A DNA stretch of 64,000 bases from Salinispirillum marinum (GCF_042651565.1 NZ_JBHSDF010000006.1), one strand, 5' to 3'; positions 53,800 to 63,848 are shown, counted from the stretch's first letter. The notes: a model not told the origin generated them from the letters alone. A program made the numbers and translations.

Positions 53800-55196
53800 C
53801 CAAACGGCGGCATTCCACCCGGTGGAAAGCCGCCACCACCCGCACCGCCGCCGGGGAACATGCCCGACATGCCGCGCATCATTTTCTGCATGCCGCCTTT
53901 CTGGCCAACTTTTTTCATCATTTTTTGCATTTGCTTGTGCTGCTTTAACAAGCGGTTAACATCTTGAATCTGGGTACCAGAACCCAAGGCAATACGCCGT
54001 TTACGTGACCCATTGATTTTATCGGGGAAGCGACGCTCCAGCACGGTCATGGAGTTAATGATGGCTTCCATTTGCCCGAACATCTTGTCATTGACCTGCT
54101 TGGTCGCCACTTCTTTCATCTGGCCCATGCCGGGAAGTTTATCCAGTAAACCGGCCATCCCCCCCATGTTATTCATCTGCTGCAGCTGATCACGGAAATC
54201 CTCCAGATCAAAACCTTTGCCTTTTTTAATTTTCTGCGCCAGTTTGTCGGCTTTGGCTTTATCAACTTTGCGTTCAACTTCTTCGATCAGCGACAACATG
54301 TCGCCCATATCGAGAATACGAGACGCTAAACGATCCGGGTGAAACGGCTCCAATGCATCGGTTTTTTCACCCACACCCAAAAACTTAATCGGCTTACCGG
54401 TGATCTGGCGAACAGATAAGGCTGCACCACCACGTGCATCGCCGTCAGTCTTGGTCAGAATCACACCGGTTAACGGCAAGGTCTCGTTAAACGCTTTTGC
54501 CGTATTGGCGGCATCCTGCCCTGTCATGGCGTCGACCACGAACAGCGTTTCCGCGGGCTGTGCAATGCGATGCAGTTCTGCAATTTCGGCCATCATGTCT
54601 TGGTCAATCGCCAGACGACCAGCGGTATCAATCAGCAATACATCGACATACTGTTTGCGGGCGATATCAATAGCGTTCTTGACGATCTGCGCGGGCTTAT
54701 CCGTTATTTGCGAAGGAATAAACTGGGCCCCGACTTGCCCGGCCAGCGTTTCCAACTGACCAATAGCAGCAGGACGATAAACATCCGCACTGACCACAGC
54801 AACTTTCTTCTTTTCGCGCTCGGTCAAATAACGCGCCAGCTTGGCAACGGAAGTGGTTTTACCCGCACCTTGTAAACCGGCCATTAGGACGACCGCAGGC
54901 GGTTGGACATTTAACGCCAAGGCTTCATTGGCATCGCCCATGATGTGCACCAATTCTTGATGCACGATCTTCAAAAATGCTTGTCCGGGATTCAAGGCGC
55001 GCGACACTTCCGAACCTAGCGCCTTTTCACGCACTTGATCAACAAAAGCCTTCACCACCGGCAAGGCGACGTCCGCTTCTAGCAGCGCCATACGCACATC
55101 ACGCAATGTATCTTTGATGTTGTCTTCGGTGAGCTTTGCTTGCCCTGTTATTTTGCGCAACGAGGCATTTAAACGATCTGTTAGGTTACCGAACAT
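53793..55196 (-). CDS. ffh: signal recognition particle protein Ffh
   Basis: A 467-residue SRP54 GTPase that binds 4.5S RNA and signal sequences for co-translational membrane targeting. N domain (1-90), G domain with GLQGAGKTTSVAKLA, DTAGRLAIDQ and TKTDGDARGGAAL, then a Met-rich M domain and a Gly/Pro-rich tail. The start at 55196 gives the universal MFGNLTDRL N-terminus; a 30-codon upstream extension is unsupported. Divergent from the CcsA-like gene. Confidence 0.98.
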   Translation of the reverse strand: MFGNLTDRLNASLRKITGQAKLTEDNIKDTLRDVRMALLEADVALPVVKAFVDQVREKALGSEVSRALNPGQAFLKIVHQELVHIMGDANEALALNVQPPAVVLMAGLQGAGKTTSVAKLARYLTEREKKKVAVVSADVYRPAAIGQLETLAGQVGAQFIPSQITDKPAQIVKNAIDIARKQYVDVLLIDTAGRLAIDQDMMAEIAELHRIAQPAETLFVVDAMTGQDAANTAKAFNETLPLTGVILTKTDGDARGGAALSVRQITGKPIKFLGVGEKTDALEPFHPDRLASRILDMGDMLSLIEEVERKVDKAKADKLAQKIKKGKGFDLEDFRDQLQQMNNMGGMAGLLDKLPGMGQMKEVATKQVNDKMFGQMEAIINSMTVLERRFPDKINGSRKRRIALGSGTQIQDVNRLLKQHKQMQKMMKKVGQKGGMQKMMRGMSGMFPGGGAGGGGFPPGGMPPFGR

Positions 55197-55375
55197 GCTT
55201 TTTCCAAGAATCACCCAATAATGTCGGGCAAGTATACTGGTCGTAACCGCCAGGTTCCACAGTAGCAGTGCGTCATCGACCGACAAAAGGGGATCAAATT
55301 TTTTTGCAACTGAGGTATGCTTGCAGCCTTGTCATGATTCGTCGGTGTATCGACGACCGTACCCAGAGGTTATTT

Positions 55376-56161
55376 GTGTTCGCGCTGTCCGCTGCTCTAC
55401 TTTATTCCCTTGCTGCTTGGATGCAATGGCGTCCACAGCAGAATATGGATCCTACCTGGCGAGTGCGCGGGCTTATTTTGCTGGCCGTAGTTTTTCACAC
55501 CTGGGGCTTAAAGCAATCCATGTGGCTGGATTCCGGCCTTGATCTCGGGGTGTTCAAGGCGCTGTCTACCGTTGGCTTAGTCGTTGCCATCATGCTGTTG
55601 TTGGCACAATTAAAATCGTATTCCGTTCAACTCGGACAATGGCTACTGCCGTTTGCGGCCATTTCCGTCTTGGCTGGCGCCTTTATTGCCAGCCCTTACC
55701 CAATTCGTGATTTTTCGTTCGGTATTACGCTGCACATTCTGTTCTCTTTGCTCGCTCTAGCCATGTTTACGCTCACCATGGCCTATACCCTGCTGCTGAG
55801 GGCCCATGAGCGCGCGCTGAAGCATCACCATTTTTCCGCTCTGACGAAAAGATTACCGCCACTCGATACCATGGAGCGCACGCAATTCAAACTCGCCTGG
55901 GTAGGCTTCATATTGCTGACCCTTGCGATGGTGATCGGCTTCTTGCTGGTTGAGAATTATTTTGCCCAGCACCTCATTCATAAAACATCGCTGACGATTT
56001 TGGCTTGGGCGTTTTTTGCCGTTCTCTTTGTCGGCCATTATCGGGCGGGCTGGCGAGCGGTAATGACTTTACGTTGGTATATGGCCGCCTATGGCCTTTT
56101 ATTGGTTGCATTTTTTGGCTCTAAATTTGTGCTGGAAGTTCTTCTTCAGCGCACGAGCTGA
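55376..56161 (+). CDS. CcsA/YpjD-like cytochrome c assembly-family membrane protein
   Basis: A 261-residue inner-membrane protein with eight hydrophobic helices and conserved His in VFHTWGLK and LHILFSLLALAMFTL, typical of the CcsA/HemX-like family. The GTG start at 55376 is chosen because AGAGG lies 6 bases upstream and the length matches E. coli YpjD (about 263); an earlier in-frame start would overlap the ffh promoter region. In gammaproteobacteria this gene sits between ffh and the CNNM gene. Exact role unproven. Confidence 0.88.
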   Translation: MFALSAALLYSLAAWMQWRPQQNMDPTWRVRGLILLAVVFHTWGLKQSMWLDSGLDLGVFKALSTVGLVVAIMLLLAQLKSYSVQLGQWLLPFAAISVLAGAFIASPYPIRDFSFGITLHILFSLLALAMFTLTMAYTLLLRAHERALKHHHFSALTKRLPPLDTMERTQFKLAWVGFILLTLAMVIGFLLVENYFAQHLIHKTSLTILAWAFFAVLFVGHYRAGWRAVMTLRWYMAAYGLLLVAFFGSKFVLEVLLQRTS

Positions 56162-56266
56162 TCCACATGACGGAAAATCCCACCCCATCCACGATGCATT
56201 TGCTTGACTTTTTTGACCTCGAGCCGTAAAAACCGATTGTGTTCTTAATACAGGATTAACATTTCT

Positions 56267-57535
56267 TTGAACGATGTGCCCATAGGGATTTTGTTTATTG
56301 CCCTCGCAGTTTTACTGGCCATTTCGGCGTTTTTTTCCAGCTCCGAAACCGGCATGATGTCATTAAACAGATATCGACTTAATCATCGTGCAGATGCCGG
56401 TGATTCTGGTGCAGTGAGAGTCCGGCGCTTGCTCGGGATGCCTGAGCGCTTGATCGGTGTCATTTTGATTGGCAACAACTTGGTGAATATTGCGGCCAGC
56501 TCCATTGCGACGATCATTGCCATTCGGCTCTATCCAACCCATCCAGACCTCGCCATTGCCACCGCAACGGCAACTTTGACACTGGTCATTCTCATTTTCT
56601 CGGAAGTCACACCAAAAACGCTGGCGCAGAAATTCCCTGAGCGCATCGCCTATCCTGCATCCCTGGTGCTGATACCCCTGTTGTATATTCTTTACCCCGT
56701 TGTGGTCATGGTGAACTGGACGTCGCGGTTGATCATGAAGATCTTTCGTATTCCTTTTGATGGTGGTGATCACCATGCATTGAACTCGGAAGAATTGCGC
56801 ACCATGCTGATTCAGTCGGGCGGTGCTATTGCTGCCAATCGGCAAAGCATGTTGCTGGGTATTTTGGATCTGGACAATGTGACCGTGGAAGACATCATGG
56901 TTCCCCGCAATGAGTTGTCCGGGATCAATCTGGACGATTCCTTGGAAGATATACGAGCACAATTAAACGAAACCCCCTACACACGCCTGCCGGTGTACAA
57001 AGGCGATCTGGAAAAAGTCGTCGGTATTTTACATATTCGAGATGCGGCAGACTTCCTAGCCAGTGATAAACCTTCTCTGGTTATGCTGTCGCGGAAGGTA
57101 AAAGACCCGTATTTCGTCCCAGAGACCACACCACTGCAAACTCAAATGATTAACTTCCAGCGCTTAAAGTTGCGTATGGGTTTGGTGGTGGATGAGTACG
57201 GTGATGTCCAAGGCTTGGTGACTCTCGATGACATACTGGAAGAGATCGTCGGTGAATTTACCACCGATGAGGCTGACAACACCAAAGACATCCATCCGCA
57301 ACGTGATGGCAGTTATGTTATTGACGGCACCGCGAGCGTACGTGAGATCAACAAAACGCTCGACTGGTCATTGCCCACGGACGGTGCCAAAACCCTTTCA
57401 GGTTTAATCATTGAACAACTGGAAGACATTCCCGATGCCAACACGAGCTTGCGTATTGGCGAGTATCGGGTAGAGATTCTGCAGGTCAACAACAATACGA
57501 TCACTGCGGCACGTATTTCGCACCATAATCCTTGA
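56267..57535 (+). CDS. CNNM/CorC-family transporter with CBS domains
   Basis: A 422-residue protein. N-terminal DUF21/CNNM membrane domain (about 1-180; SAFFSSSETGMMSLNRYRL), paired CBS domains (about 195-320; VEDIMVPRNELSGI) and a C-terminal CorC/HlyC domain. Family members mediate or regulate Mg2+ (and Co2+) export. The start is a TTG (56267) with AGGA 12 bases upstream; no ATG fits. Confidence 0.9.
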   Translation: MNDVPIGILFIALAVLLAISAFFSSSETGMMSLNRYRLNHRADAGDSGAVRVRRLLGMPERLIGVILIGNNLVNIAASSIATIIAIRLYPTHPDLAIATATATLTLVILIFSEVTPKTLAQKFPERIAYPASLVLIPLLYILYPVVVMVNWTSRLIMKIFRIPFDGGDHHALNSEELRTMLIQSGGAIAANRQSMLLGILDLDNVTVEDIMVPRNELSGINLDDSLEDIRAQLNETPYTRLPVYKGDLEKVVGILHIRDAADFLASDKPSLVMLSRKVKDPYFVPETTPLQTQMINFQRLKLRMGLVVDEYGDVQGLVTLDDILEEIVGEFTTDEADNTKDIHPQRDGSYVIDGTASVREINKTLDWSLPTDGAKTLSGLIIEQLEDIPDANTSLRIGEYRVEILQVNNNTITAARISHHNP

Positions 57536-57636
57536 TCCAGATCATGGAGCCATAGAACTTCTTTTGCAGGTGCCTCAGCGCCTGCCTATAATCGGCGAAC
57601 GTCACAATAACAATAGCACTGCCGGAGTGTAGCACT

Positions 57637-58248
57637 ATGATTTTGAACCACCTTCTAGGACTGTTTACGCGCCCTGATCAAGAATGGGAAGCTATCCGCC
57701 AAGAACCCAATACGGTACAACGCCACTTCCTGACCCACATTCCGTTCATTGCGGCCCTGCCTGCATTGGCGGCTTACTGGGGCGTCACTCAAGTGGGTTG
57801 GTCATTCGGTGAGCGTGGGATCATTGAAGCATTAACGCCAGCGAGTGCCTTGCAACTCTGCGCTCTATTTTATATTGCCACGGTACTTGCAGTGTTTATA
57901 TTGGGCAAGTTTATCGATTTCCTGTCTATAACCTATCAAGACGAAGACCCAACGGATCGCGGCGTAGCCCTAGCAACCTACACCTCAATACCCTTGTTTT
58001 TAGCGGGTGTATCCGCTGCATACCCTAATCTTTGGTTCATGATGATCGTCGCCTTACTAGGTCTGGCTTATGCTGTTTACCTGCTGTATGAAGGCACGCC
58101 CATTCTCATGAAGATTCCCGAGGGCCGCGGCTTTATGTTTGCTTCGTCCATCGTGACCATCGGATTGGTGATGTTTGTCAGCATGATGGCGGTAACCGTG
58201 ATTTTTTGGTCCATCGGTGTAGGGCCGGAATATACGACGTTGAACTGA
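57637..58248 (+). CDS. Yip1-family membrane protein
   Basis: A 203-residue inner-membrane protein of five hydrophobic segments. The N-terminal LLGLFTRPDQEWEAIRQEP is typical of bacterial Yip1-domain proteins. Function is unknown in bacteria. GGAG is present 12-15 bases before the ATG. It ends at a terminator shared with the convergent tyrR gene. Confidence 0.85.
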   Translation: MILNHLLGLFTRPDQEWEAIRQEPNTVQRHFLTHIPFIAALPALAAYWGVTQVGWSFGERGIIEALTPASALQLCALFYIATVLAVFILGKFIDFLSITYQDEDPTDRGVALATYTSIPLFLAGVSAAYPNLWFMMIVALLGLAYAVYLLYEGTPILMKIPEGRGFMFASSIVTIGLVMFVSMMAVTVIFWSIGVGPEYTTLN

Positions 58249-58335
58249 TGCTAAATATTCGCTTCGCTCACCCGCCGGGCCGACTTTTCGTTGTTCTGGC
58301 AAGTCAGTGAGCGCTTGGCGAATAATGTTAACGCC

Positions 58336-58358
58336 ACTAAGGAGGCGCCTTAGTTTTT
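58336..58358 (+). terminator. terminator after the Yip1 gene
   Basis: ACTAAGG, loop AGGCG, CCTTAGT, then TTTT on the plus strand. Its end overlaps the tyrR stop codon. Confidence 0.8.
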
Positions 58359-59901
58359 AACCTCTCCGCCGACCAATGTTGTATTCCCGCAACTTATTGG
58401 CCACCGCCGTATGCGACAAGCCCAAGCGCTTACCGAGCTGACGTGAGCTGGGAAAAGACGGATACAGCGCCCGTAACAATTTAGCTTCAAATTCCTTCAC
58501 CGAACTTTCCAAGCTGCCTTCAAACTCAGATACCTGTACCGACATGGCCGAGGCGGTTTCAGGTATGTCCAAATGGCGGGGTTCAATAATGTCCTCCTCC
58601 ACCATGGAAACGGCACGATAGAGTGCATTTTCTAGCTGCCGTACATTGCCTGGCCAATTCTGCTGCTTCAACAGATTCAGGGTTTCGTCACTCATGGTGA
58701 CAAAGCGCCGACTAGTCTCCGCGATGCGCTGCACAAAGTGACGTGCCAGTGGAATAATGTCGGCCCGACGATCACGCAGGGGAGGCAGGCTGAGGGTAAG
58801 AACGTTTATTCGATAATAGAGATCCCGTCGCAATATGCCTTGATCCACCAGTACGGCTAAATCCTTCTGGGTTGAACAAATGATCCGTACATCCACCGAC
58901 TGTTCTTCTTCCGCACCGACTTTGCGAAAGCTACCCTCTTGTAACACACGCAGCAGTTTGGCTTGAATGCTTAATGGGAGATCACCCACTTCATCGAGAA
59001 ATAAGGTGCCCCCGTTATATTTCTCGAAAATACCTTCATGGGCAGCAACGCCGGGAATGGCCCCTTCACATACCCCAAACAACTCCGTTTCCGCAGCCTC
59101 CGGTGGCATAGAGGCGCAATTGATTACGGCATAGGCCTTATCGCGGCGCAAACTGAAATTGTGGCACGCACGGGCCATTAAATCCTTGCCCGTGCCGGTT
59201 TCACCTGTAATCAACACGGGTGCATCCAATACGGCCATGCGCCGAGCCTGCCGAATAAGCTCACGCATGGACTTACTTTCGGCCACCATGGCTGAAAATT
59301 CGCTCTGGGTCTGACTGTAGGTTTGCATCTGCCGGCCAAGCCGTGTCGGCGATTTCAGCGTAATCACCGCGCCCGCAAACTTTTGCTCTCCCTGATCATC
59401 GGGAATGTACACCGGGTAAATATCTGCCAAAAAAGCTTGTTTGGCGATTTGCACAAACGCACTCTCATGGTCATGCTGTTCATCACGCAGCCACTTGTTC
59501 AAATTGAATCCACGCAGATGCTTGCGCAGGTTTTCCCCGCGCAATTCGGCGGGATCTATCTGCAACACGGCACCAGCAGCGCGATTGGCGATCTGAATAC
59601 GTCCGTTGACATCCATACTGATCACTGGCTCGGGCAAGGTGGTGAGCAACACCTTTAACTCTTCTTTCTCGCGCTCCATGGGCATGAAGGAAACCGTACT
59701 GACATCATGCACGCCCTCGATATGCCGTAATTGAGGCATGATTTGCTGAAATTGATCGAACGCTAAGGTCGGAATTGAAAGGAATATCTCACCTTCAAGA
59801 TGGGTTTCGATACCCCGTAAATTGATGTTGTTTTGCACGAGACGATTCAAGACTTCTTGGGCAATACCAAGACGGTTTTCACAGTGTATATGTATGCGCA
59901 T
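58357..59901 (-). CDS. tyrR: aromatic amino acid regulator TyrR/PhhR
   Basis: A 514-residue regulator. N-terminal ACT domain (1-70), PAS (about 80-185), AAA+ domain with GETGTGKDLMARA and FLDEVGDLP, and a C-terminal Fis-type helix-turn-helix (SSRQLGKRLGLSHTAVANKL). The sigma-54-contact GAFTGA loop is absent (GAIPGVAAH at that site), as in TyrR, so it acts with sigma-70. A perfect TyrR box lies 29 bp upstream of its start, which implies autoregulation. In pseudomonads the equivalent PhhR controls phenylalanine degradation. Confidence 0.93.
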   Translation of the reverse strand: MRIHIHCENRLGIAQEVLNRLVQNNINLRGIETHLEGEIFLSIPTLAFDQFQQIMPQLRHIEGVHDVSTVSFMPMEREKEELKVLLTTLPEPVISMDVNGRIQIANRAAGAVLQIDPAELRGENLRKHLRGFNLNKWLRDEQHDHESAFVQIAKQAFLADIYPVYIPDDQGEQKFAGAVITLKSPTRLGRQMQTYSQTQSEFSAMVAESKSMRELIRQARRMAVLDAPVLITGETGTGKDLMARACHNFSLRRDKAYAVINCASMPPEAAETELFGVCEGAIPGVAAHEGIFEKYNGGTLFLDEVGDLPLSIQAKLLRVLQEGSFRKVGAEEEQSVDVRIICSTQKDLAVLVDQGILRRDLYYRINVLTLSLPPLRDRRADIIPLARHFVQRIAETSRRFVTMSDETLNLLKQQNWPGNVRQLENALYRAVSMVEEDIIEPRHLDIPETASAMSVQVSEFEGSLESSVKEFEAKLLRALYPSFPSSRQLGKRLGLSHTAVANKLREYNIGRRRG

Positions 59902-59929
59902 AGGGCTCTAGTCGTATTGTTCATTATTA

Positions 59930-59947
59930 TGTAAAACATTATTTACA
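59930..59947. promoter_or_regulatory. TyrR box upstream of tyrR
   Basis: TGTAAA-N6-TTTACA, an exact match to the TyrR consensus, located between tyrR and the convergently oriented glycosyltransferase end. Confidence 0.88.
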
Positions 59948-60021
59948 ATGAACGCTTCAGACTCAACCCTTTTTGGCAAAAGATGTTTACTCTTACTGGT
60001 AAAGTTAAGCTTTGGGCAGCG

Positions 60022-61050
60022 TCAGACGCTTTCAACCGTGCGCCACAGTTGTGCGCTCAAGTCATCGGGCTTCGACCATTCGCCAGCCAGCAACCATTCG
60101 ACCACCGCCGCCGCCACATCGGGATAAGACACCTGTACGACTGGCGCCGTGCTCAACCATTCCGCAATTCGTTCCATTGATAGATGATCCATCGCTGTAC
60201 CGTAACCCAGCTGTTTCAAAGCCAAAGCATTGGAAGCCTGCTCCATTTGGCCATGTACCGGTTTGACCAAAATGCGCTTACCCAGATGCAACGCCTCACT
60301 GGCCAATTCAAACCCGGCGTTACAGATGACAGATTCACACTGCCGCAAACACTGTTGAAAATTGTCTCGTCCAAACGGGTGTATATGGATATGACCGTAT
60401 TGACCGGGCTCTTTGGCGTCCGTGAATACATCAAACAGGTAATTCTCCAAGGGCTCTATTAAAGCTAGAACCTGAGCTAGGTCCTCAAACGGCAAATACA
60501 CCAGAACGCGATCAGGATCGGCACTTTCTGGTGCATCGGCTACGTGAATTAACGGTGGCAAAATGGGAGCACCAAAGTGATGCCAATGCGCACCAAAGGA
60601 TATGGAAGCAGGCGCAAACCACCGCATCACCTGACGAGCAAGCCAAGAATCCTGTGCCTTGGGAATTGGAAAACGAAACGCGTACTGATGCCCCAACCCA
60701 ATACATGGCTTGCCAGCCCACCGTGCAGCCCAAGCCGTGATCGGCTCAAAATCGGTAATCACGATATCATAATCTTGAACGTTCAGGGTTCGCATGTCCT
60801 TCCATAGTGTCCTGAGATCGGCCTGCCAAAACGTCTTGAAATAGTCGATTCGGCCAGACTCTACGGTGAACGTAAGGCCTTTACGTACCGTAAATTCACC
60901 AAAGGCTTCCATATCAAAAAGTTTTTCAGCCGGGCGGCCTGAGAAAATATAGTCTACCGAGATGCCCCGAGCAGCCAAGGCTTCTTCCATGACGCGTGCC
61001 CGCGTAATATGTCCATTGCCCGTTGCCTGAACGCCGTAAAGAATTTTCAT
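60022..61050 (-). CDS. MJ1255/VC2487-family glycosyltransferase-like protein
   Basis: A 342-residue GT-B-like protein. The N-terminus MKILYGVQATGNGHITRA and C-terminal SVICNAGFELASEALHLGK are signatures of the family (UDP-sugar glycosyltransferase fold). Substrate is unknown; family genes commonly sit beside PAP2 phosphatases, suggesting lipid or envelope glycosylation. The start at 61050 overlaps the PAP2 gene stop by 4 bp; a longer upstream frame is unsupported. Confidence 0.87.
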   Translation of the reverse strand: MKILYGVQATGNGHITRARVMEEALAARGISVDYIFSGRPAEKLFDMEAFGEFTVRKGLTFTVESGRIDYFKTFWQADLRTLWKDMRTLNVQDYDIVITDFEPITAWAARWAGKPCIGLGHQYAFRFPIPKAQDSWLARQVMRWFAPASISFGAHWHHFGAPILPPLIHVADAPESADPDRVLVYLPFEDLAQVLALIEPLENYLFDVFTDAKEPGQYGHIHIHPFGRDNFQQCLRQCESVICNAGFELASEALHLGKRILVKPVHGQMEQASNALALKQLGYGTAMDHLSMERIAEWLSTAPVVQVSYPDVAAAVVEWLLAGEWSKPDDLSAQLWRTVESV

Positions 61051-61586
61051 AGACCGACGTACCCCATTGCCCAAAGCGCCACACTGGCACCCATGAAGGC
61101 ACCCACCACCGTATCGGTTGGAAAATGCACACCGAGAAAGATACGAGAAAGCCCAACCGAGGCCGCCCAAAGCCACCAAAGCAAAGCGACCGCTGGGAAC
61201 AATGCTACTAAAAAAGTAGCGAACAAGAAGGCACAGGAAGTATGACCGGATGGAAAACTGAATTGATCGGACGGACGAATGAAACTGTGAAAATTGATCA
61301 ACGCATCCTGCGGACGATTGCGCTTGCAGACCCGCTTGACCAACAAGTAAATAACCCGCTCAACCACAAAGGCCAGTGCCATCGCCTGCAGCCAACGCTC
61401 ATCAAAGGCATCATGCAGTGCGTATAAGAGCAATGCCATCAGCGCGTACAACGGGCCATCGGCGGTCGCTGATACATAACGCCCGACCTGCGTTAAGTGC
61501 TCGCGGCGCTTGCGGTTCATACACCAAGAAAAGGCGAGAACATCAAATTGGTGGATACTGGCAAACAGTTGTCGAGTCATCGTCAT
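61047..61586 (-). CDS. PAP2-family phosphatase
   Basis: A 179-residue polytopic membrane protein with the three PAP2 motifs: KRVCKRNRP, PSGHTSC and SRIFLGVHFPTD. Such enzymes remove phosphate from lipid phosphates, for example undecaprenyl pyrophosphate or phosphatidate. Overlaps the glycosyltransferase gene and is probably functionally linked to it. Confidence 0.9.
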   Translation of the reverse strand: MTMTRQLFASIHQFDVLAFSWCMNRKRREHLTQVGRYVSATADGPLYALMALLLYALHDAFDERWLQAMALAFVVERVIYLLVKRVCKRNRPQDALINFHSFIRPSDQFSFPSGHTSCAFLFATFLVALFPAVALLWWLWAASVGLSRIFLGVHFPTDTVVGAFMGASVALWAMGYVGL

Positions 61587-61686
61587 GCCTCCTCAGCATT
61601 GGATGACCTTACTATCTCGATATTTGATGACGCGAATATGGCGGAAACATGAATGAATAGTGACAATCAGGCCGGGTTTTGACCGG

Positions 61687-62139
61687 CTAACTTGGGGTAG
61701 CCGGCTTAAATGTGCTGGTTTGAAAGGTTTTTTGTAACCGTATTACTCGATCCTTCAATTGGGCAGCGCTGTAAGCACGCGGCGCAACGCGGCCCCAAAC
61801 GGGATCTGGCCATGCCGGGTCAGAATGCTTGCGCACAACATGGTGGATATGCAGTTGTTTCACGACATTACCCAAAGCAGCAACATTCATTTTGTCGGCT
61901 TGAAATTCTTTCGCTAGCCCACTGGCAACGAAGGACGATTCCCAAATCAATTGCTCTTGGTCATCGGTATCCAATTGATACATTTCAGAGATACCCTCAC
62001 GTTTAGGTACCAACACAATCCATGGATAATTCGCGTCCTTCATCAACAGCACGCGACACAACATCAAATCGCCCACCCATACACAGTCGTTTTGTAATCG
62101 GTGGTCCAGCTCGAAACCCCCGGCTTGGTTTTTCGTCAT
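61687..62139 (-). CDS. HIT-domain protein
   Basis: A 150-residue nucleotide hydrolase/transferase of the HIT superfamily. Core motif QLHIHHVVRK, with DPAWPDPVWG following, as in the pseudomonad branch of HIT proteins. Likely hydrolyses dinucleoside polyphosphates or AMP conjugates. Divergent from the DUF482 gene. Confidence 0.9.
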   Translation of the reverse strand: MTKNQAGGFELDHRLQNDCVWVGDLMLCRVLLMKDANYPWIVLVPKREGISEMYQLDTDDQEQLIWESSFVASGLAKEFQADKMNVAALGNVVKQLHIHHVVRKHSDPAWPDPVWGRVAPRAYSAAQLKDRVIRLQKTFQTSTFKPATPS

Positions 62140-62259
62140 TGGAAATCATCACCCCGTTCAATATCATGCATGCTGTCGCTTTCAGAAACGACAAGTCTGG
62201 CTCGGGATTATAGCCGTATTCGCCAAAGGACGACAGACGCCACTAACCGACGACATATT

Positions 62260-63360
62260 ATGAATTGGAACCTAAAACCTAGCGACTGGATCTTTCCTAG
62301 CGCCTCGGAAGCCAACCCTTTTTCTACCGCGACCTTTTTGAACATCCTGCAAGCATCGGGCAGTACGGTGGCAGAAACCGGCTGGGAGGCACTGCACGCA
62401 AGCCATAGAGATGGCCTCATCATGCCGTTGTATCGCAAGAACCACTCCTACGGCGAATACGTTTTCGACTGGAGCTGGGCCAATGCTTATGCTCAACATG
62501 GGCTCGACTACTATCCAAAATTGGTTTCTGCTATACCCTACACACCTTCAGTAGGCCCTAGGGTATTAGGCAATTGGCAGCGCCAACATCTAGAAGAATG
62601 GGCAACTCAGTTACCTGAGTTGTGCCTCCAGACCGGCAGCAGTGGCTGGCACCTACTTTTTCCTGAAGCGGATTTGTTGGCGGCGTTTGATCCGGCTCAA
62701 TTCATCGTCCGCCAGGACTGCCAATTTCACTGGCACAACCGAGGCTACCGCGATTTCCAAGACTTTCTCGATGTCATGACGGCCCGTCGTCGAAAAACCG
62801 TGCGCAAAGAGCGCCAAAAAGTCATCGATCAAGGCATAACAATGCGCATGGTCGAGGGCAATGATCTGACCGTGGAAGAGTTACGTCAGTTCTATCTGTT
62901 TTACCACACGACCTATCTCAAAAGAGGTCGCACGGGCTACCTCACTGAGGATTTCTTTGTCCAGTTGCATCAGCGCATGGCAGCACAGACCGTTTTTGCC
63001 TTAGCCTATCGGGGCAAGAATCTGCTGGGTGGCGCCCTGTTCTTTAAGAGCGCCGAAAGGTTGTACGGGCGCTATTGGGGTGCCATCGAAGACATTGACT
63101 GCCTGCACTTTGAGACTTGCTATTATCAAGGCATAGAATACGCCATTGCTCACGGGTTGCAGGTGTTTGACCCTGGCACGCAAGGCGAACATAAGATCCC
63201 GCGCGGATTTGAACCTATTTCGACCTACAGTGTCCATTGGCTGGCACAGCGCGACTTTCATGCCGCCATCGCGCACCATGTTCGCCAGGAACGTACACAG
63301 GTCGAACGTTATATGGCAGAGGCCAAAACCCTGTTACCCTTCAAACAGTCAGAAAGCTAA
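62260..63360 (+). CDS. DUF482/peptidogalycan-like acyltransferase (GNAT fold)
   Basis: A 366-residue protein with HSYGEYVFDWSWANAYAQHG, YYPKLVSAIPYTPSVGPR and DPGTQGEHKIPRGFEP, the signatures of this family of GNAT-like proteins. Function is untested in most bacteria. Start chosen at 62260 (MNWNLKP) by family length; there is no clear ribosome-binding site and in-frame codons upstream are possible. Confidence 0.85.
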   Translation: MNWNLKPSDWIFPSASEANPFSTATFLNILQASGSTVAETGWEALHASHRDGLIMPLYRKNHSYGEYVFDWSWANAYAQHGLDYYPKLVSAIPYTPSVGPRVLGNWQRQHLEEWATQLPELCLQTGSSGWHLLFPEADLLAAFDPAQFIVRQDCQFHWHNRGYRDFQDFLDVMTARRRKTVRKERQKVIDQGITMRMVEGNDLTVEELRQFYLFYHTTYLKRGRTGYLTEDFFVQLHQRMAAQTVFALAYRGKNLLGGALFFKSAERLYGRYWGAIEDIDCLHFETCYYQGIEYAIAHGLQVFDPGTQGEHKIPRGFEPISTYSVHWLAQRDFHAAIAHHVRQERTQVERYMAEAKTLLPFKQSES

Positions 63361-63378
63361 CGAAAAGAAGAGAACGCT

Positions 63379-63798
63379 ATGCAGTACTTACATACCATGA
63401 TTCGTGTCCGGGACTTGAATGCCGCCTTACGTTTTTTTTGTGACCAATTGGGATTGGTGGAAACGCGCCGGAAGGACCATGACCAAGGTCGTTTCACGCT
63501 GGTATTCTTGGCCACTGAACCCGGAGCGCCAGAAATCGAGTTAACGTACAACTGGGATCAACAGGAACCGTACAGCGAAGGGCGTAACTTTGGTCATTTG
63601 GCGTATGCGGTTGATGACATCTATGCAACCTGCCAAAAACTGTTGGATTCAGGTGTCGCTATTTTACGGCCGCCCCGCGACGGGCATATGGCGTTTGTGC
63701 GCTCGCCAGATCAGATTTCCGTCGAACTTTTGCAGAGAGGCGCTCCATTGCCGCCAGCGGAACCTTGGGCGTCCATGGCGAATCAAGGTACGTGGTAA
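63379..63798 (+). CDS. glyoxalase I-like VOC protein
   Basis: A 139-residue protein close to lactoylglutathione lyase: HTMIRVRDL (His5), EIELTYNWD (Glu54), FGHLAYAVDD (His73) and SVELLQRG (Glu116) provide the four expected metal ligands. It would convert the methylglyoxal-glutathione adduct to lactoylglutathione. Residues that bind glutathione differ somewhat from E. coli GlxI, so a related VOC substrate is possible. It begins 18 bp after the DUF482 gene. Confidence 0.85.
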   Translation: MQYLHTMIRVRDLNAALRFFCDQLGLVETRRKDHDQGRFTLVFLATEPGAPEIELTYNWDQQEPYSEGRNFGHLAYAVDDIYATCQKLLDSGVAILRPPRDGHMAFVRSPDQISVELLQRGAPLPPAEPWASMANQGTW

Positions 63799-63812
63799 AA
63801 ATCAGCGAGCAC

Positions 63813-63838
63813 AAAAAAAGGCCTTACGGCCTTTTTTT
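63813..63838. terminator. bidirectional terminator
   Basis: A run of seven A, GGCC, loop TTAC, GGCC, seven T. It ends the glyoxalase-like gene on the plus strand and the 35-residue peptide gene on the minus strand. Confidence 0.93.
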
Positions 63839-63848
63839 GTTTAAAAAC

